This document shows, in pieces, positions 17,739 to 25,294 of a stretch of 64,000 nucleotides of DNA; the stretch's first letter is position 1; each line of letters opens with the position of its first letter. The stretch is from Mycobacterium hubeiense. Its GTDB lineage: Bacteria; Actinomycetota; Actinomycetes; Mycobacteriales; Mycobacteriaceae. The stretch is taken from NCBI RefSeq assembly GCF_002838065.1, contig NZ_PIZU01000004.1:151760-215759 (forward strand), read 5' to 3'. Below the pieces are notes generated by a model. The model was not told the origin of the DNA. It searched no databases and saw only the letters and a program-made list of their open reading frames with translations. The position numbers and the translations under genes are program-made.

Positions 17739-18940
17739 CGTTGCCCCGCTAGGTCGATGATGTGTGGCACGCCGTCCTCGACGATGTCGACCGTGAGGTC
17801 TGGGTGGTCGGCGAAGAACGCCACGAGGCCCTGCGACGGCGCCGACCACGGCTCGTCGTGATGGCGTTCCCAGTGCTTCTTACGCTCGACGTCCATCTCG
17901 GCGGCCGGATAGGTCAGGTGGATGCGGTAGTCGTCGCCGTCGCGGACATCGGCGAGCAGCTCCAGGGTTTCGCGGTCCGGGTTGCCGTGCTCGCCGTTGC
18001 CGGAGAACACGTAATGGTCGGCGGTGATGCGCTCGAAGAAGTCCCGATCCACGTTGTTGATGCTGCCGTGGTGCGGGCATTTCAACACGTCGACGTGCAG
18101 GGCGCCGCCGGGTTCGACGAGGCCCACCAGCTCGAGGCCCGCCAGGATCTTGTCGCCGCGCGCATCGCCGGTGAACAGGATCGACTTGCCGTCGGCTTCG
18201 GCGAGCACCACGATGCTGGCCAGGTTGGGCACCGATTCGTCGTCATAGCTCGCGAGGCCCTCGGCGGAGGCGCGCACTTCATCGGGATGGGTCTTGACCC
18301 ATTCCGCGTGATCGGCTTGCAGCTCTTCGATCTCGGGCAGCATGGGGCCGACGACGGTGAATGTCAACCCGCCGCCCATCTCCATCGGTTGGCTCACATC
18401 GCTGGCGGCGATCAGCTCGCCGTCAGTCTCGAGATTTCGTTCGATGCCCAGTTTTATTGCGTCGTTGCGCAATTGGCGGCCCTTGGGAATGCTGGCCAGC
18501 ACCATCACCGAGTCCACATTGACACCCGCGGGCAGGTCGCCGGTCAATGACGCGGGCCCGAACCGGGCCTCTACCGCACCGGCCAGCTCCTCGGCGTCGT
18601 TGGCGACGATGTCGTCGAAGCTGTTGTGCCACAGGTCCAGTATCGAAACCAGCCTGGGTTTGTTGTCGTCTTTGGCCGCCACGAGTTCTTTGGTCAATCC
18701 GAGCAGGCCGACGACGTGGTCGTCGTCGATGTGGCTGAGCATGCACAGATCGACGGGCAGGGGTTCGTCGTCGGCAAGCCCCCGCTCGGTGCGCAGCGCG
18801 AGCAGCCGCGGTCGCAGGAACGGTTTGTACACGCCGCCGGGTCCGCCGTCGATCAACGCCAGCGCGGGCTCGTCGGCCGTGCCGTAGTGCAGCAGCAGGC
18901 AGTCGCCCTTGCGGGCCCGTAGCACTTCGAGACTGAACAC
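17735..18940 (-). CDS. ComEC-type MBL-fold hydrolase
   Basis: A 401-residue soluble metallo-beta-lactamase-fold protein of the ComEC/Rec2 C-terminal type. The first strand MFSLEVLRARKGDCLLLHYG is followed by IDGGPGG, the metal motif LSHIDDDHVVG (His70, Asp72, Asp74, His75), LFTGDARGDKIL and the distal KCPHHGSINN. Proteins of this class, separate from the ComEC channel, include nucleases and occur in bacterial conflict loci. No membrane segments are present. It starts 6 nt after the large subtilase stop and overlaps the DUF2235 gene, so the three form a tight operon. Confidence 0.87.
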   Translation of the reverse strand: MFSLEVLRARKGDCLLLHYGTADEPALALIDGGPGGVYKPFLRPRLLALRTERGLADDEPLPVDLCMLSHIDDDHVVGLLGLTKELVAAKDDNKPRLVSILDLWHNSFDDIVANDAEELAGAVEARFGPASLTGDLPAGVNVDSVMVLASIPKGRQLRNDAIKLGIERNLETDGELIAASDVSQPMEMGGGLTFTVVGPMLPEIEELQADHAEWVKTHPDEVRASAEGLASYDDESVPNLASIVVLAEADGKSILFTGDARGDKILAGLELVGLVEPGGALHVDVLKCPHHGSINNVDRDFFERITADHYVFSGNGEHGNPDRETLELLADVRDGDDYRIHLTYPAAEMDVERKKHWERHHDEPWSAPSQGLVAFFADHPDLTVDIVEDGVPHIIDLAGQR

Positions 18941-18946
18941 GATCCT

Positions 18947-20845
18947 TCACCTACTCTGCAGGGCTCGTAGGACGTCGAGCATGCCGTGGCCCTGGAAGTT
19001 GCGCTCGCGACCCAGATCGGTCGCGGTCTCACACAGGATCTTCTTGACCCATTCGGGCTTGCCGATCAGTTCGGGATAGCGGGCCATCAGCATGGCGGCG
19101 GCGCCGCTGACATGCGGTGCGGCCATGCTGGTTCCGTCCAGACACCCCCAGCGGGTGCCCGGCAGCGGGGCGTGAATGCGCTCGCCGGGCGCGACCAGGT
19201 CCGGCTTGAGGCGGCCGTCGCCGGTGGGGCCGCGGCTCGAAAAGTAGCTCACCCCATAGGTGAACGGGGCATAGCGGTGGGTCGAGCCGACGGTGATCAC
19301 CCGGTCGGCGTTGCCGGGATCGGTGATCGAGAATGCGGTGTAGTTGTCGAACGGCTGACCGCCCACGACGCTGTGCTGATAGCCGAGATTGCCTGCGGCC
19401 GCGACGACGACGACCCCGCTGTCGATCAGGCGTTCGCTTTCCACGCACACCGGTGTGCCGCCGCACGCGTAGTTGCGGACGTCGTGCGGGATGGACAGGC
19501 TCATGTTGACGCCGTTGATGAGCAGGAAGCCGGCCTGCTCGTTGGTGTAGCGGATGAACTGCAGCGCGGCGATCACCGCGAACTCGGTGTCGGTGAGATC
19601 CGAACTGAGAATACGGAAGTCGTAGATGCCGATACCCGGACACATGCCGTCGGCCGATTCGGCGTCCTCGCCCTTGCAGGCCCCGATGATGCCGGCGACG
19701 TGCGTGCCGTGTTCACTGTCGGGCGTCGGCGCATCGGAGAGTTCGACGAACTCCTTCACCAGATCCCAGCGCACCGGTCGGCCCTTGACAGCATTGTCGG
19801 CGATCTCGGCGATTTTGGCGTCGGCGTCGTCGGGCAGCTGGTCGGCGCTGGCCGCCGCGATGTGTTCGAGATTTCTCTTACGGACGGCCGGCTTGTCGTT
19901 GCCGAGGCTGACGATGCGGCGATAGCTGGTGAAGTCGTAGGTGCCTTTGATCTGATTGCGGCCGAATGCGGGATGGCGGTGATCGACACCGGAATCGATG
20001 ATGGCCCAATTGATTCCGCTGCAGTCCACGCCGAAGAGTCGCCGTGCGGCGTCCGCCTTGACCGTCGGTATCGACTTTTCGATCGCAGGGGTGGCGCGTC
20101 GGTTCAACGAGATCTGGAACACCATCGGCTCCGACTGGGGTTCGAGGTTCATCGTCTGCAGCACCGCGAACACCGCGGCGGAGATGTCTGAGCGCGAACT
20201 CTGCCGGAGGTTGGCCACCGCCTCCTCCGTCACCGCGGCCACCTCGTCGGCGGACATGGTGGGCGTGGAGCCGTCGGGCTGGGTCTCGGCGACCGAGTCG
20301 GGAATGTTGGCCTGCGCCAAGAAAACCAGGGCGCACAGCGCGACGAACCGCTCGAACGCCGAGCGCCGGTTCGCGGTCAGCGTGGTGTCGGCGGTGGTGG
20401 TCCAGCGCTCGAGCAGGCTGGCGACGTCGTCGACGGTGTCGGTGAGCTTCTCCGGCCCGTCGTCATCCCCGGCGGTGTCGGGTGTGCGGTACTTCTCGAG
20501 TTCGGCCTGGGTGCGAGGCTCGTGCCACCACTTGGTCATCGGGACGACGATGCGCAGCAGCTCACCGAAGAACAGCCGCGCGGCGACGAAGCCTTGCAGC
20601 GGGGCGATGTCAGGATCGTCCTCGGCCGACGCCGGGCGGTCGATCCCCTTGTAGATGGCCGCGGCCAGCTCATTGGCGGTGGTGTCCTTGTGGGAGGTGA
20701 TCAACAGGTCCGCCGCGGCGGCGGGATGCTGGGCATAGCGCACCCACACATCGCCGAGAATCGGGGAATCCTGCAGCTGGCGTCGACTATCGCCACTGCC
20801 GAGCAGTATGTACTCGATCAGCGCCCGGGGAATTTCGATCGCCAT
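18947..20845 (-). CDS. Large S8 serine protease with unknown N-terminal domain
   Basis: A 632-residue subtilase with catalytic motifs AIIDSGVDHRHPAFG (Asp284), EHGTHVAGI (His379) and DGTSMAAPHVSG (Ser573). The first 260 residues are a helical, signal-less domain (MAIEIPRALIEYILLGSGDS) with no recognised family. Insertion segments between the Asp and His blocks (about 300-370) are larger than usual. The ATG at 20843-20845 has GAGGG 8 nt upstream; a longer frame running through the promoter palindrome is rejected. It is the first gene of the minus-strand operon and faces the lipoprotein operon across a shared operator. Confidence 0.9.
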   Translation of the reverse strand: MAIEIPRALIEYILLGSGDSRRQLQDSPILGDVWVRYAQHPAAAADLLITSHKDTTANELAAAIYKGIDRPASAEDDPDIAPLQGFVAARLFFGELLRIVVPMTKWWHEPRTQAELEKYRTPDTAGDDDGPEKLTDTVDDVASLLERWTTTADTTLTANRRSAFERFVALCALVFLAQANIPDSVAETQPDGSTPTMSADEVAAVTEEAVANLRQSSRSDISAAVFAVLQTMNLEPQSEPMVFQISLNRRATPAIEKSIPTVKADAARRLFGVDCSGINWAIIDSGVDHRHPAFGRNQIKGTYDFTSYRRIVSLGNDKPAVRKRNLEHIAAASADQLPDDADAKIAEIADNAVKGRPVRWDLVKEFVELSDAPTPDSEHGTHVAGIIGACKGEDAESADGMCPGIGIYDFRILSSDLTDTEFAVIAALQFIRYTNEQAGFLLINGVNMSLSIPHDVRNYACGGTPVCVESERLIDSGVVVVAAAGNLGYQHSVVGGQPFDNYTAFSITDPGNADRVITVGSTHRYAPFTYGVSYFSSRGPTGDGRLKPDLVAPGERIHAPLPGTRWGCLDGTSMAAPHVSGAAAMLMARYPELIGKPEWVKKILCETATDLGRERNFQGHGMLDVLRALQSR

Positions 20846-20954
20846 GGCATTCCCTCGCCTTTCCTCCCCGACGTAATTCCCGCATTCAGTAAACCCCGCG
20901 TCCCGCCCATTTGGCGTGAGTAAGGCGGCCGGATCCCGAAATCGACAGAAATGA

Positions 20955-20968
20955 AGTAGTGCACTACT
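20955..20968. promoter_or_regulatory. GTAGTGCACTAC palindromic operator between divergent operons
   Basis: A perfect 14-bp palindrome, AGTAGTGCACTACT, in the 184-bp gap between the protease operon (start 20845, minus) and the lipoprotein operon (start 21030, plus). The 12-bp core equals that at 12932. One bound regulator could control both directions. Confidence 0.75.
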
Positions 20969-21029
20969 CGCGATATTCGGCCCGCATTGGTGGAGCATCA
21001 CAGTGCAATTGATTTGCCAGGGAGTCGCT

Positions 21030-21269
21030 ATGGTGACGGACACAATTGCCGCGAAACTCGTCGGCGCGCTTATTGCGCTGACGCCGTTGGTGGCGTGCGG
21101 CAGCCAGACGCCGCCGCCCGAAAACGGCCCCGGCGAGGTGGGTCCGCAGCCGCAAGAGGTGTCCGACATTGTCGACGTTCCGGACGCGCCGCAGCTGCCC
21201 GGACCGGCGCTGCGACCCACCTCCACAACGACCCCAAGCCCCACACCGGAATTCGAGCCGACACCATGA
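21030..21269 (+). CDS. Small proline-rich lipoprotein 1
   Basis: A 79-residue predicted lipoprotein. The signal MVTDTIAAKLVGALIALTPLVAC ends in a lipobox (LVAC, about residues 20-23), and the mature part is rich in Pro, Glu and Thr (GPQPQEVSDIVDVPDAPQLP, TSTTTPSPTPEFEPTP) with no globular domain. The ATG at 21030 has AGGGAG upstream. It is the first of three consecutive, mutually similar lipoprotein genes; its stop overlaps the next start (ATGA). A wall-spanning tether or sensor role is a guess. Confidence 0.72.
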   Translation: MVTDTIAAKLVGALIALTPLVACGSQTPPPENGPGEVGPQPQEVSDIVDVPDAPQLPGPALRPTSTTTPSPTPEFEPTP

Positions 21270-21607
21270 CATCGACACGCCTAGCCCAGCTCATCACCGG
21301 CCTTCTCGTCGCCCCGGTGGTCGCGTGCAGCGGCGGTCAACCCCTGCCGGCGTATTCGCCACCACCGGCGCCACCGGAGATCGCATCCATCGGCTCCGGC
21401 GCGGAGGACGACCCAGCGGTCGGCGCGCCCGGACCGCAACCGCAAGAGCCGGCACCGTTCGTCGACGTGCCGCAGCCGGTCGCGCCGCCCCCGCTCGTCG
21501 AGGCGCCGCCGGTGCCCAACTTCGAAGCGCCACCGTCAGCCCTGGAGACGCCAACCACCACGACGACGGAGCCGGAGCCGACGCCCGAAGGCGAGCCACC
21601 GCAATGA
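21266..21607 (+). CDS. Small proline-rich lipoprotein 2
   Basis: A 113-residue predicted lipoprotein overlapping the previous gene by 4 nt. The signal MTSTRLAQLITGLLVAPVVAC carries a lipobox (VVAC), then a disordered Pro/Ala/Glu-rich stretch containing GPQPQEPAPFVDVPQPVAPP, which echoes GPQPQEVSDIVDVP in the preceding protein. The tail TTTTTEPEPTPEGEPPQ is Thr/Pro-rich. Similarity of layout and motif to both neighbours argues for tandem duplication. No enzyme domain is visible. Confidence 0.75.
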   Translation: MTSTRLAQLITGLLVAPVVACSGGQPLPAYSPPPAPPEIASIGSGAEDDPAVGAPGPQPQEPAPFVDVPQPVAPPPLVEAPPVPNFEAPPSALETPTTTTTEPEPTPEGEPPQ

Positions 21608-21870
21608 AACTCACCGCGACTGTCGTCGTCGCCGCCATTCTCCTGACGTCCTGCGGTGGCGAGACAACGCCGTCGTACACACCGCCACCCGCCCCCGCGC
21701 CCGAAGCGCCCGCGGGACCCGGCGCGCCCGCGCTGACCCCCGGCCCGCAGCCCACCGAGCCGGGCCCGTTGGTCATCGTGCCGACGACACCGAGCCCGAC
21801 GCCGGAGCCGACGACTCCGGAATCGGCTCTGCCGCTGCCCCTTCCGACGCCGGCGTTCGACAATGAGTGA
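21604..21870 (+). CDS. Small proline-rich lipoprotein 3
   Basis: An 88-residue predicted lipoprotein, the third of the set, overlapping the second by 4 nt. The signal MKLTATVVVAAILLTSC ends in a lipobox (LTSC). The mature protein has the family block GPQPTEPGPLVIVPTTPSPTPEPTTPE and no folded domain. Its 3' end overlaps the membrane protein gene by 8 nt, so all four genes should be translated together. Confidence 0.75.
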   Translation: MKLTATVVVAAILLTSCGGETTPSYTPPPAPAPEAPAGPGAPALTPGPQPTEPGPLVIVPTTPSPTPEPTTPESALPLPLPTPAFDNE

Positions 21871-22867
21871 CGACGACGCCGCCGCCCCGCCCGTGCATCG
21901 ATGGGTCGGCATCATCGGCCTGTTCATCGCGCCGACGACCATCATCACGTCGGTGTGCGTTTACTTCGGCCTGGTGTACACCCGCAAGTTCTACGGGTAC
22001 TTCGGAATCGATTCCAATGCAATTGGTTTCACCACCACCGACTACGTGACGACGAGCATCAGCGTGCTCTACGCCCCGATCCTCGTGCTGCTGTTGGCAT
22101 GGGTGGCGCTGCTGTGGGCGGGCGGCTATGCCCGTCGCCTGGCTCAGGACGGCCGTCGCACCACCTTGATCCGGCGCACGGCGTGGGCGGCGATCGTCGT
22201 CGGCGCGCTCGGCGTGCTGCGCGGGGTGGTAGGTGTGCTGCTCCCGCAATGGGCCGTCCTCCGCCACCCGCTGCTGACGCCGCTGGCGCTGGGCCTGGGT
22301 CCGCTGCTGCTGGTAAGCGGAATCTGGCTGCTCACGCTGCTGCGCACGGAGGCGATCCCACGCCCGTATGCGCCGGCCGAACGGGCCAGCCTGTTCGTCG
22401 CGGGGGCGATGATGCTGATGGCATTGTTCTGGCTGACCAACCTGTTCGCGACCACCTACGGCGAACGCGAGGCGCAGAAGGCCGCCGCGAAACTGTGGAC
22501 CAAGGAATCCAGCGTCATCCTGGAGACCAGTGACCAACTGGATCCGCCGCCCGCGCTGATCAAGAGCTCCACGGTGACAGCGGCGCCGTCGTCGGGCAAC
22601 CCCAAAGAGACGGTCGTCTACCGCTACGAGTGTTTCCGCCCGCTGGTGGTCCGCGACGACCGGTGGGTGTTGGTGCCCGCGAAGTGGACTCCGCAATCTG
22701 GGTACGCCGTGGTCGTCACCGACGACTCGGCCAACCGCATCTCGGCGACGCGGCGCAAGGACATCGCCCGCACCGGCGCGGTGAATTGGAAGGCGTCCAA
22801 CGGCCGCGACGGCTGGCAGTGCCCCGAGGTGGCGCCGCGATCGGCCTACCAGTTGCCGCCACAGTAG
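21863..22867 (+). CDS. Membrane protein with about five TM helices and a soluble tail
   Basis: A 334-residue protein with predicted helices near 15-40, 64-90, 102-125, 137-160 and 178-198, then a soluble domain of about 135 residues (VVYRYECFRPLVVRDDRWVL, WQCPEVAPRSAY). No known family was recognised. It closes the lipoprotein operon with an 8-nt overlap at its start. A plausible but unproven role is an integral-membrane partner of the lipoproteins, linking the envelope to the cytoplasmic proteases of the divergent operon. Confidence 0.78.
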   Translation: MSDDDAAAPPVHRWVGIIGLFIAPTTIITSVCVYFGLVYTRKFYGYFGIDSNAIGFTTTDYVTTSISVLYAPILVLLLAWVALLWAGGYARRLAQDGRRTTLIRRTAWAAIVVGALGVLRGVVGVLLPQWAVLRHPLLTPLALGLGPLLLVSGIWLLTLLRTEAIPRPYAPAERASLFVAGAMMLMALFWLTNLFATTYGEREAQKAAAKLWTKESSVILETSDQLDPPPALIKSSTVTAAPSSGNPKETVVYRYECFRPLVVRDDRWVLVPAKWTPQSGYAVVVTDDSANRISATRRKDIARTGAVNWKASNGRDGWQCPEVAPRSAYQLPPQ

Positions 22868-22987
22868 GCGCGAGTCTCGCCTGGCACTTTTGCCCCTCCA
22901 AACACATCAGGCAGCGGTGTCCCAGCAAATTGGGCTTGGTGCTTTGCGGCGACTACTGTGACCCTCGGCGCATCGTGATATAAGCGC

Positions 22988-23905
22988 ATGATGGGGACAG
23001 TCGAGGAGTGGGGGCGCGAGTTGGCCGAATTCAGTCCCGGCGCATGGCTCGCAGTCGCCGCGTGGGTGGCCATCGTCGTCGTTGTCGTGGCTTTGCTGTA
23101 CGTGTGGCGGCAATATCAGCGCTCCAAAGAACGCAAAGCCGAATTGACACAACCCAACGTGTCGATGTTCATGGAGCCCAGCGCGACCGACTGGCATCTC
23201 ATCGAACTCGTGGTGAAGAACTTCGGCCAGCGACCGGCGTACGGCATCCGGTTCGAGTTTGCCAATCCGCCGACCGTCGGCCGCTACGAGACCGCCGACG
23301 ACCACTTCGTCGACATCGTCCCGCTGAACCTGCCCGCCGAGATCCCCTATCTGGCGCCCGGCCAGGAATGGCGGATGATCTGGGATTCGGCGATGGACCG
23401 CAAACAATTGGGCGAGGCCATCGCGTCGCGCTTCGACGGCGCCATCACCTACTACGACCAGCCCACCGCCGGCAGGCAGGGCAAGACCGCGGGCCGCAAG
23501 TTCCGCAACACTGCGGTGCTGGATTGGGCGACGCTGCCGCCGGTGGACCGGCTCGAGCTGCTGACTACCCATGACCGCGCCCGTCAAGAGAAGCAGAAGC
23601 TCGAGCTGCTGCGGGCTCTGCTGTCCTACTTCCAGTACACGGCCAAGGAGACCGACGAGAAGGTGCTGCGGGCCGAGATCAACCGGATGAACAAAATGGC
23701 GGCCGACGCACGCGAGCGCTGGCAGCGTCAGTACAACGAGCCGCCCCCCACGTACGAGGAGCCGGCCCGTGCCTTCAACGGTCCCGGCGGCCCCGGCGGC
23801 CCCAGCGGCCCCAGTGCCCCCATCGGCCCCGGTCGGCCCCCTCGCAGCCCCGACTATCACGAGCCCGAGACCGATACCATCAACGGGCGGCATCGCAGCG
23901 CCTAG
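22988..23905 (+). CDS. Single-pass membrane protein, function unknown
   Basis: A 305-residue protein with one transmembrane helix (AWLAVAAWVAIVVVVVALLY, about residues 19-38), a soluble domain of about 160 residues (MFMEPSATDWHLIELVVKNFG, an immunoglobulin-like beta pattern), a charged helical stretch (about 185-245) and a Gly/Pro-rich tail (GPGGPGGPSGPSAPIGPG). The N-out or N-in orientation is not clear. It lies 120 bp after the previous gene, has no copy of the palindrome upstream and may be independent of the block. No family was recognised. Confidence 0.72.
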   Translation: MMGTVEEWGRELAEFSPGAWLAVAAWVAIVVVVVALLYVWRQYQRSKERKAELTQPNVSMFMEPSATDWHLIELVVKNFGQRPAYGIRFEFANPPTVGRYETADDHFVDIVPLNLPAEIPYLAPGQEWRMIWDSAMDRKQLGEAIASRFDGAITYYDQPTAGRQGKTAGRKFRNTAVLDWATLPPVDRLELLTTHDRARQEKQKLELLRALLSYFQYTAKETDEKVLRAEINRMNKMAADARERWQRQYNEPPPTYEEPARAFNGPGGPGGPSGPSAPIGPGRPPRSPDYHEPETDTINGRHRSA

Positions 23906-23919
23906 CAGGCCTTGGCTTT

Positions 23920-23934
23920 CGTAACGTCGTTACG
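23920..23934. promoter_or_regulatory. Probable TetR operator upstream of echA3
   Basis: CGTAAC-GTC-GTTACG is a perfect 6-bp inverted repeat with a 3-bp centre, 13 bp before the crotonase start. A TetR-family gene is the second gene of this unit, so autoregulation through this site is likely. Confidence 0.65.
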
Positions 23935-23947
23935 TAACATCGTTCCG

Positions 23948-24640
23948 ATGAACGTGCACTACGAGCTGAACGAGTCCGTTGCGACCATCACCCTCGACGA
24001 CGGCAAGGTCAACGTGCTGGGGCCGGCAATGCAGTCGGCGATCAACGAGGCCCTGGACCGCGCCGAGGCGGACGGCGCCAAGGCCGTCGTGCTGGCCGGC
24101 AACCAGCGGGTGTTCAGCGGCGGGTTCGATTTGTCGGTGTTCTCGTCGGGCGACGCGCAGGCCGCGCTGGGCATGCTGTCGGGCGGCTTCGAACTGGCGG
24201 TGCGGTGCCTGACCTTCCCGGTGCCGGTCATCATGGCCGCGACGGGCCCGGCCATCGCGATGGGATCGTTTCTGCTGTTGACCGGCGATCACCGCGTCGG
24301 CGGGCCGAAATCGCGGTGTCAGGCCAACGAGGTGGCGATCGGGATGACCATTCCGAACGCGGCGATCGAGATCATGCGAATGCGGTTGGCGCCCGCGGCC
24401 TTCCAGCGGGCGGTGTCGATGGCGGCCACGTTCGCGGGGGACGACGCGCTCGCCGCGGGCTGGCTGGACGAGGTGGTCGACGCCGACGCCGTGCTGTCGC
24501 GCGCGCAGGAGGTGGCCGCCGAGGCGGCGTCGACGTTGAACACCGGCGCACACCGGGCCAGCAAGCTCAAGGCCCGCAAGGCGGCGCTGACCGCGATTCG
24601 CGCCGGGATCGACGGGCTGGCAACCGAATTCACGGGCTAG
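23948..24640 (+). CDS. echA3: Enoyl-CoA hydratase/isomerase family protein (EchA3-like)
   Basis: A 230-residue crotonase-fold protein, about the length of M. tuberculosis EchA3 (Rv0632c), which also neighbours recC. The sequence VATITLDDGKVNVLGPAMQ, the oxyanion-hole segment RVFSGGFDLSVF (about 56-67) and a second loop ATGPAIAMGSFLLLTGDHR (about 98-116) are seen. The Glu pair typical of hydratases is not obvious, so hydratase activity is uncertain. The ATG at 23948 follows the TetR-like palindrome; a longer frame would include that palindrome. It is followed 9 bp later by the TetR gene. Confidence 0.85.
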   Translation: MNVHYELNESVATITLDDGKVNVLGPAMQSAINEALDRAEADGAKAVVLAGNQRVFSGGFDLSVFSSGDAQAALGMLSGGFELAVRCLTFPVPVIMAATGPAIAMGSFLLLTGDHRVGGPKSRCQANEVAIGMTIPNAAIEIMRMRLAPAAFQRAVSMAATFAGDDALAAGWLDEVVDADAVLSRAQEVAAEAASTLNTGAHRASKLKARKAALTAIRAGIDGLATEFTG

Positions 24641-24649
24641 GCCGCCGCC

Positions 24650-25237
24650 GTGCCCAGGGCGAAGCAGCGCACGCCCGAACTGCGTGAGCACCTGCTGTCG
24701 GTGGCCATCGACACACTGAATTCGGAAGGTATCTCCGGGTTGACGACGCGCCGAGTGGCCGAGCGGGCGGGCACGTCGGTGCCCGCGGTGTACGAATTGT
24801 TCACCGACAAGGCCGGCCTGGTGCGGGCGATGTTCTTCGAGGGCTTCCGGCTGCTGGGCGCCGAACTGGCCAAGGTGCCCATCTCAGATGATGCGTTGGC
24901 CGATGTCGAGCGGCTGGTGCCGGTGTTCCGGTTGTTCTGCCGCGCCTATCCCAAACTGGCGCAGGTGATGTTCTCGCGGCCGTTCGCCGATTTCGAGCCG
25001 GGCGCTTCGGAGTTGGCCGCCGGAGCGGCAGTGCGCGAGTTGTTCGTCGGCCGGATCCAGCGGTGCATTGACGAAGGCCTGCTGGCCGGCGACCCGACCG
25101 ACATCGCGCACGTATTGCTTGCTCTGGCGCAGGGTTTGGCGGTGCAGGAGGCCGGGCGGTGGCTGGGCACGTCGGCACCCGAGATCGAGCGGCGGTGGAA
25201 GACGGGCGTCTCGGCGCTGTTGGCGGGGTTTCGGTAG
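24650..25237 (+). CDS. TetR-family transcriptional regulator
   Basis: A 195-residue TetR regulator starting at a GTG. The helix-turn-helix covers about residues 15-60 (LSVAIDTLNSEGISGLTTRRVAERAG, TSVPAVYELFTDKAGLV); the C-terminal ligand domain is variable as usual. It sits 9 bp after echA3 and 57 bp before an MFS exporter, so control of echA3, itself and perhaps the transporter is inferred. The palindrome at 23920 is the likely binding site. Confidence 0.9.
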   Translation: MPRAKQRTPELREHLLSVAIDTLNSEGISGLTTRRVAERAGTSVPAVYELFTDKAGLVRAMFFEGFRLLGAELAKVPISDDALADVERLVPVFRLFCRAYPKLAQVMFSRPFADFEPGASELAAGAAVRELFVGRIQRCIDEGLLAGDPTDIAHVLLALAQGLAVQEAGRWLGTSAPEIERRWKTGVSALLAGFR

Positions 25238-25294
25238 CGGTCCAGCGGGGGGTGTGACGTAGCACGCCCGTCGGCGGGCGATACGTTCGAGGTC

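Noticed and set aside
11907-21870. Type VI secretion locus, because DUF2235 is related to Tle1
   Set aside because: No T6SS structural genes (TssB/C, VgrG, Hcp) are present and mycobacteria lack T6SS.
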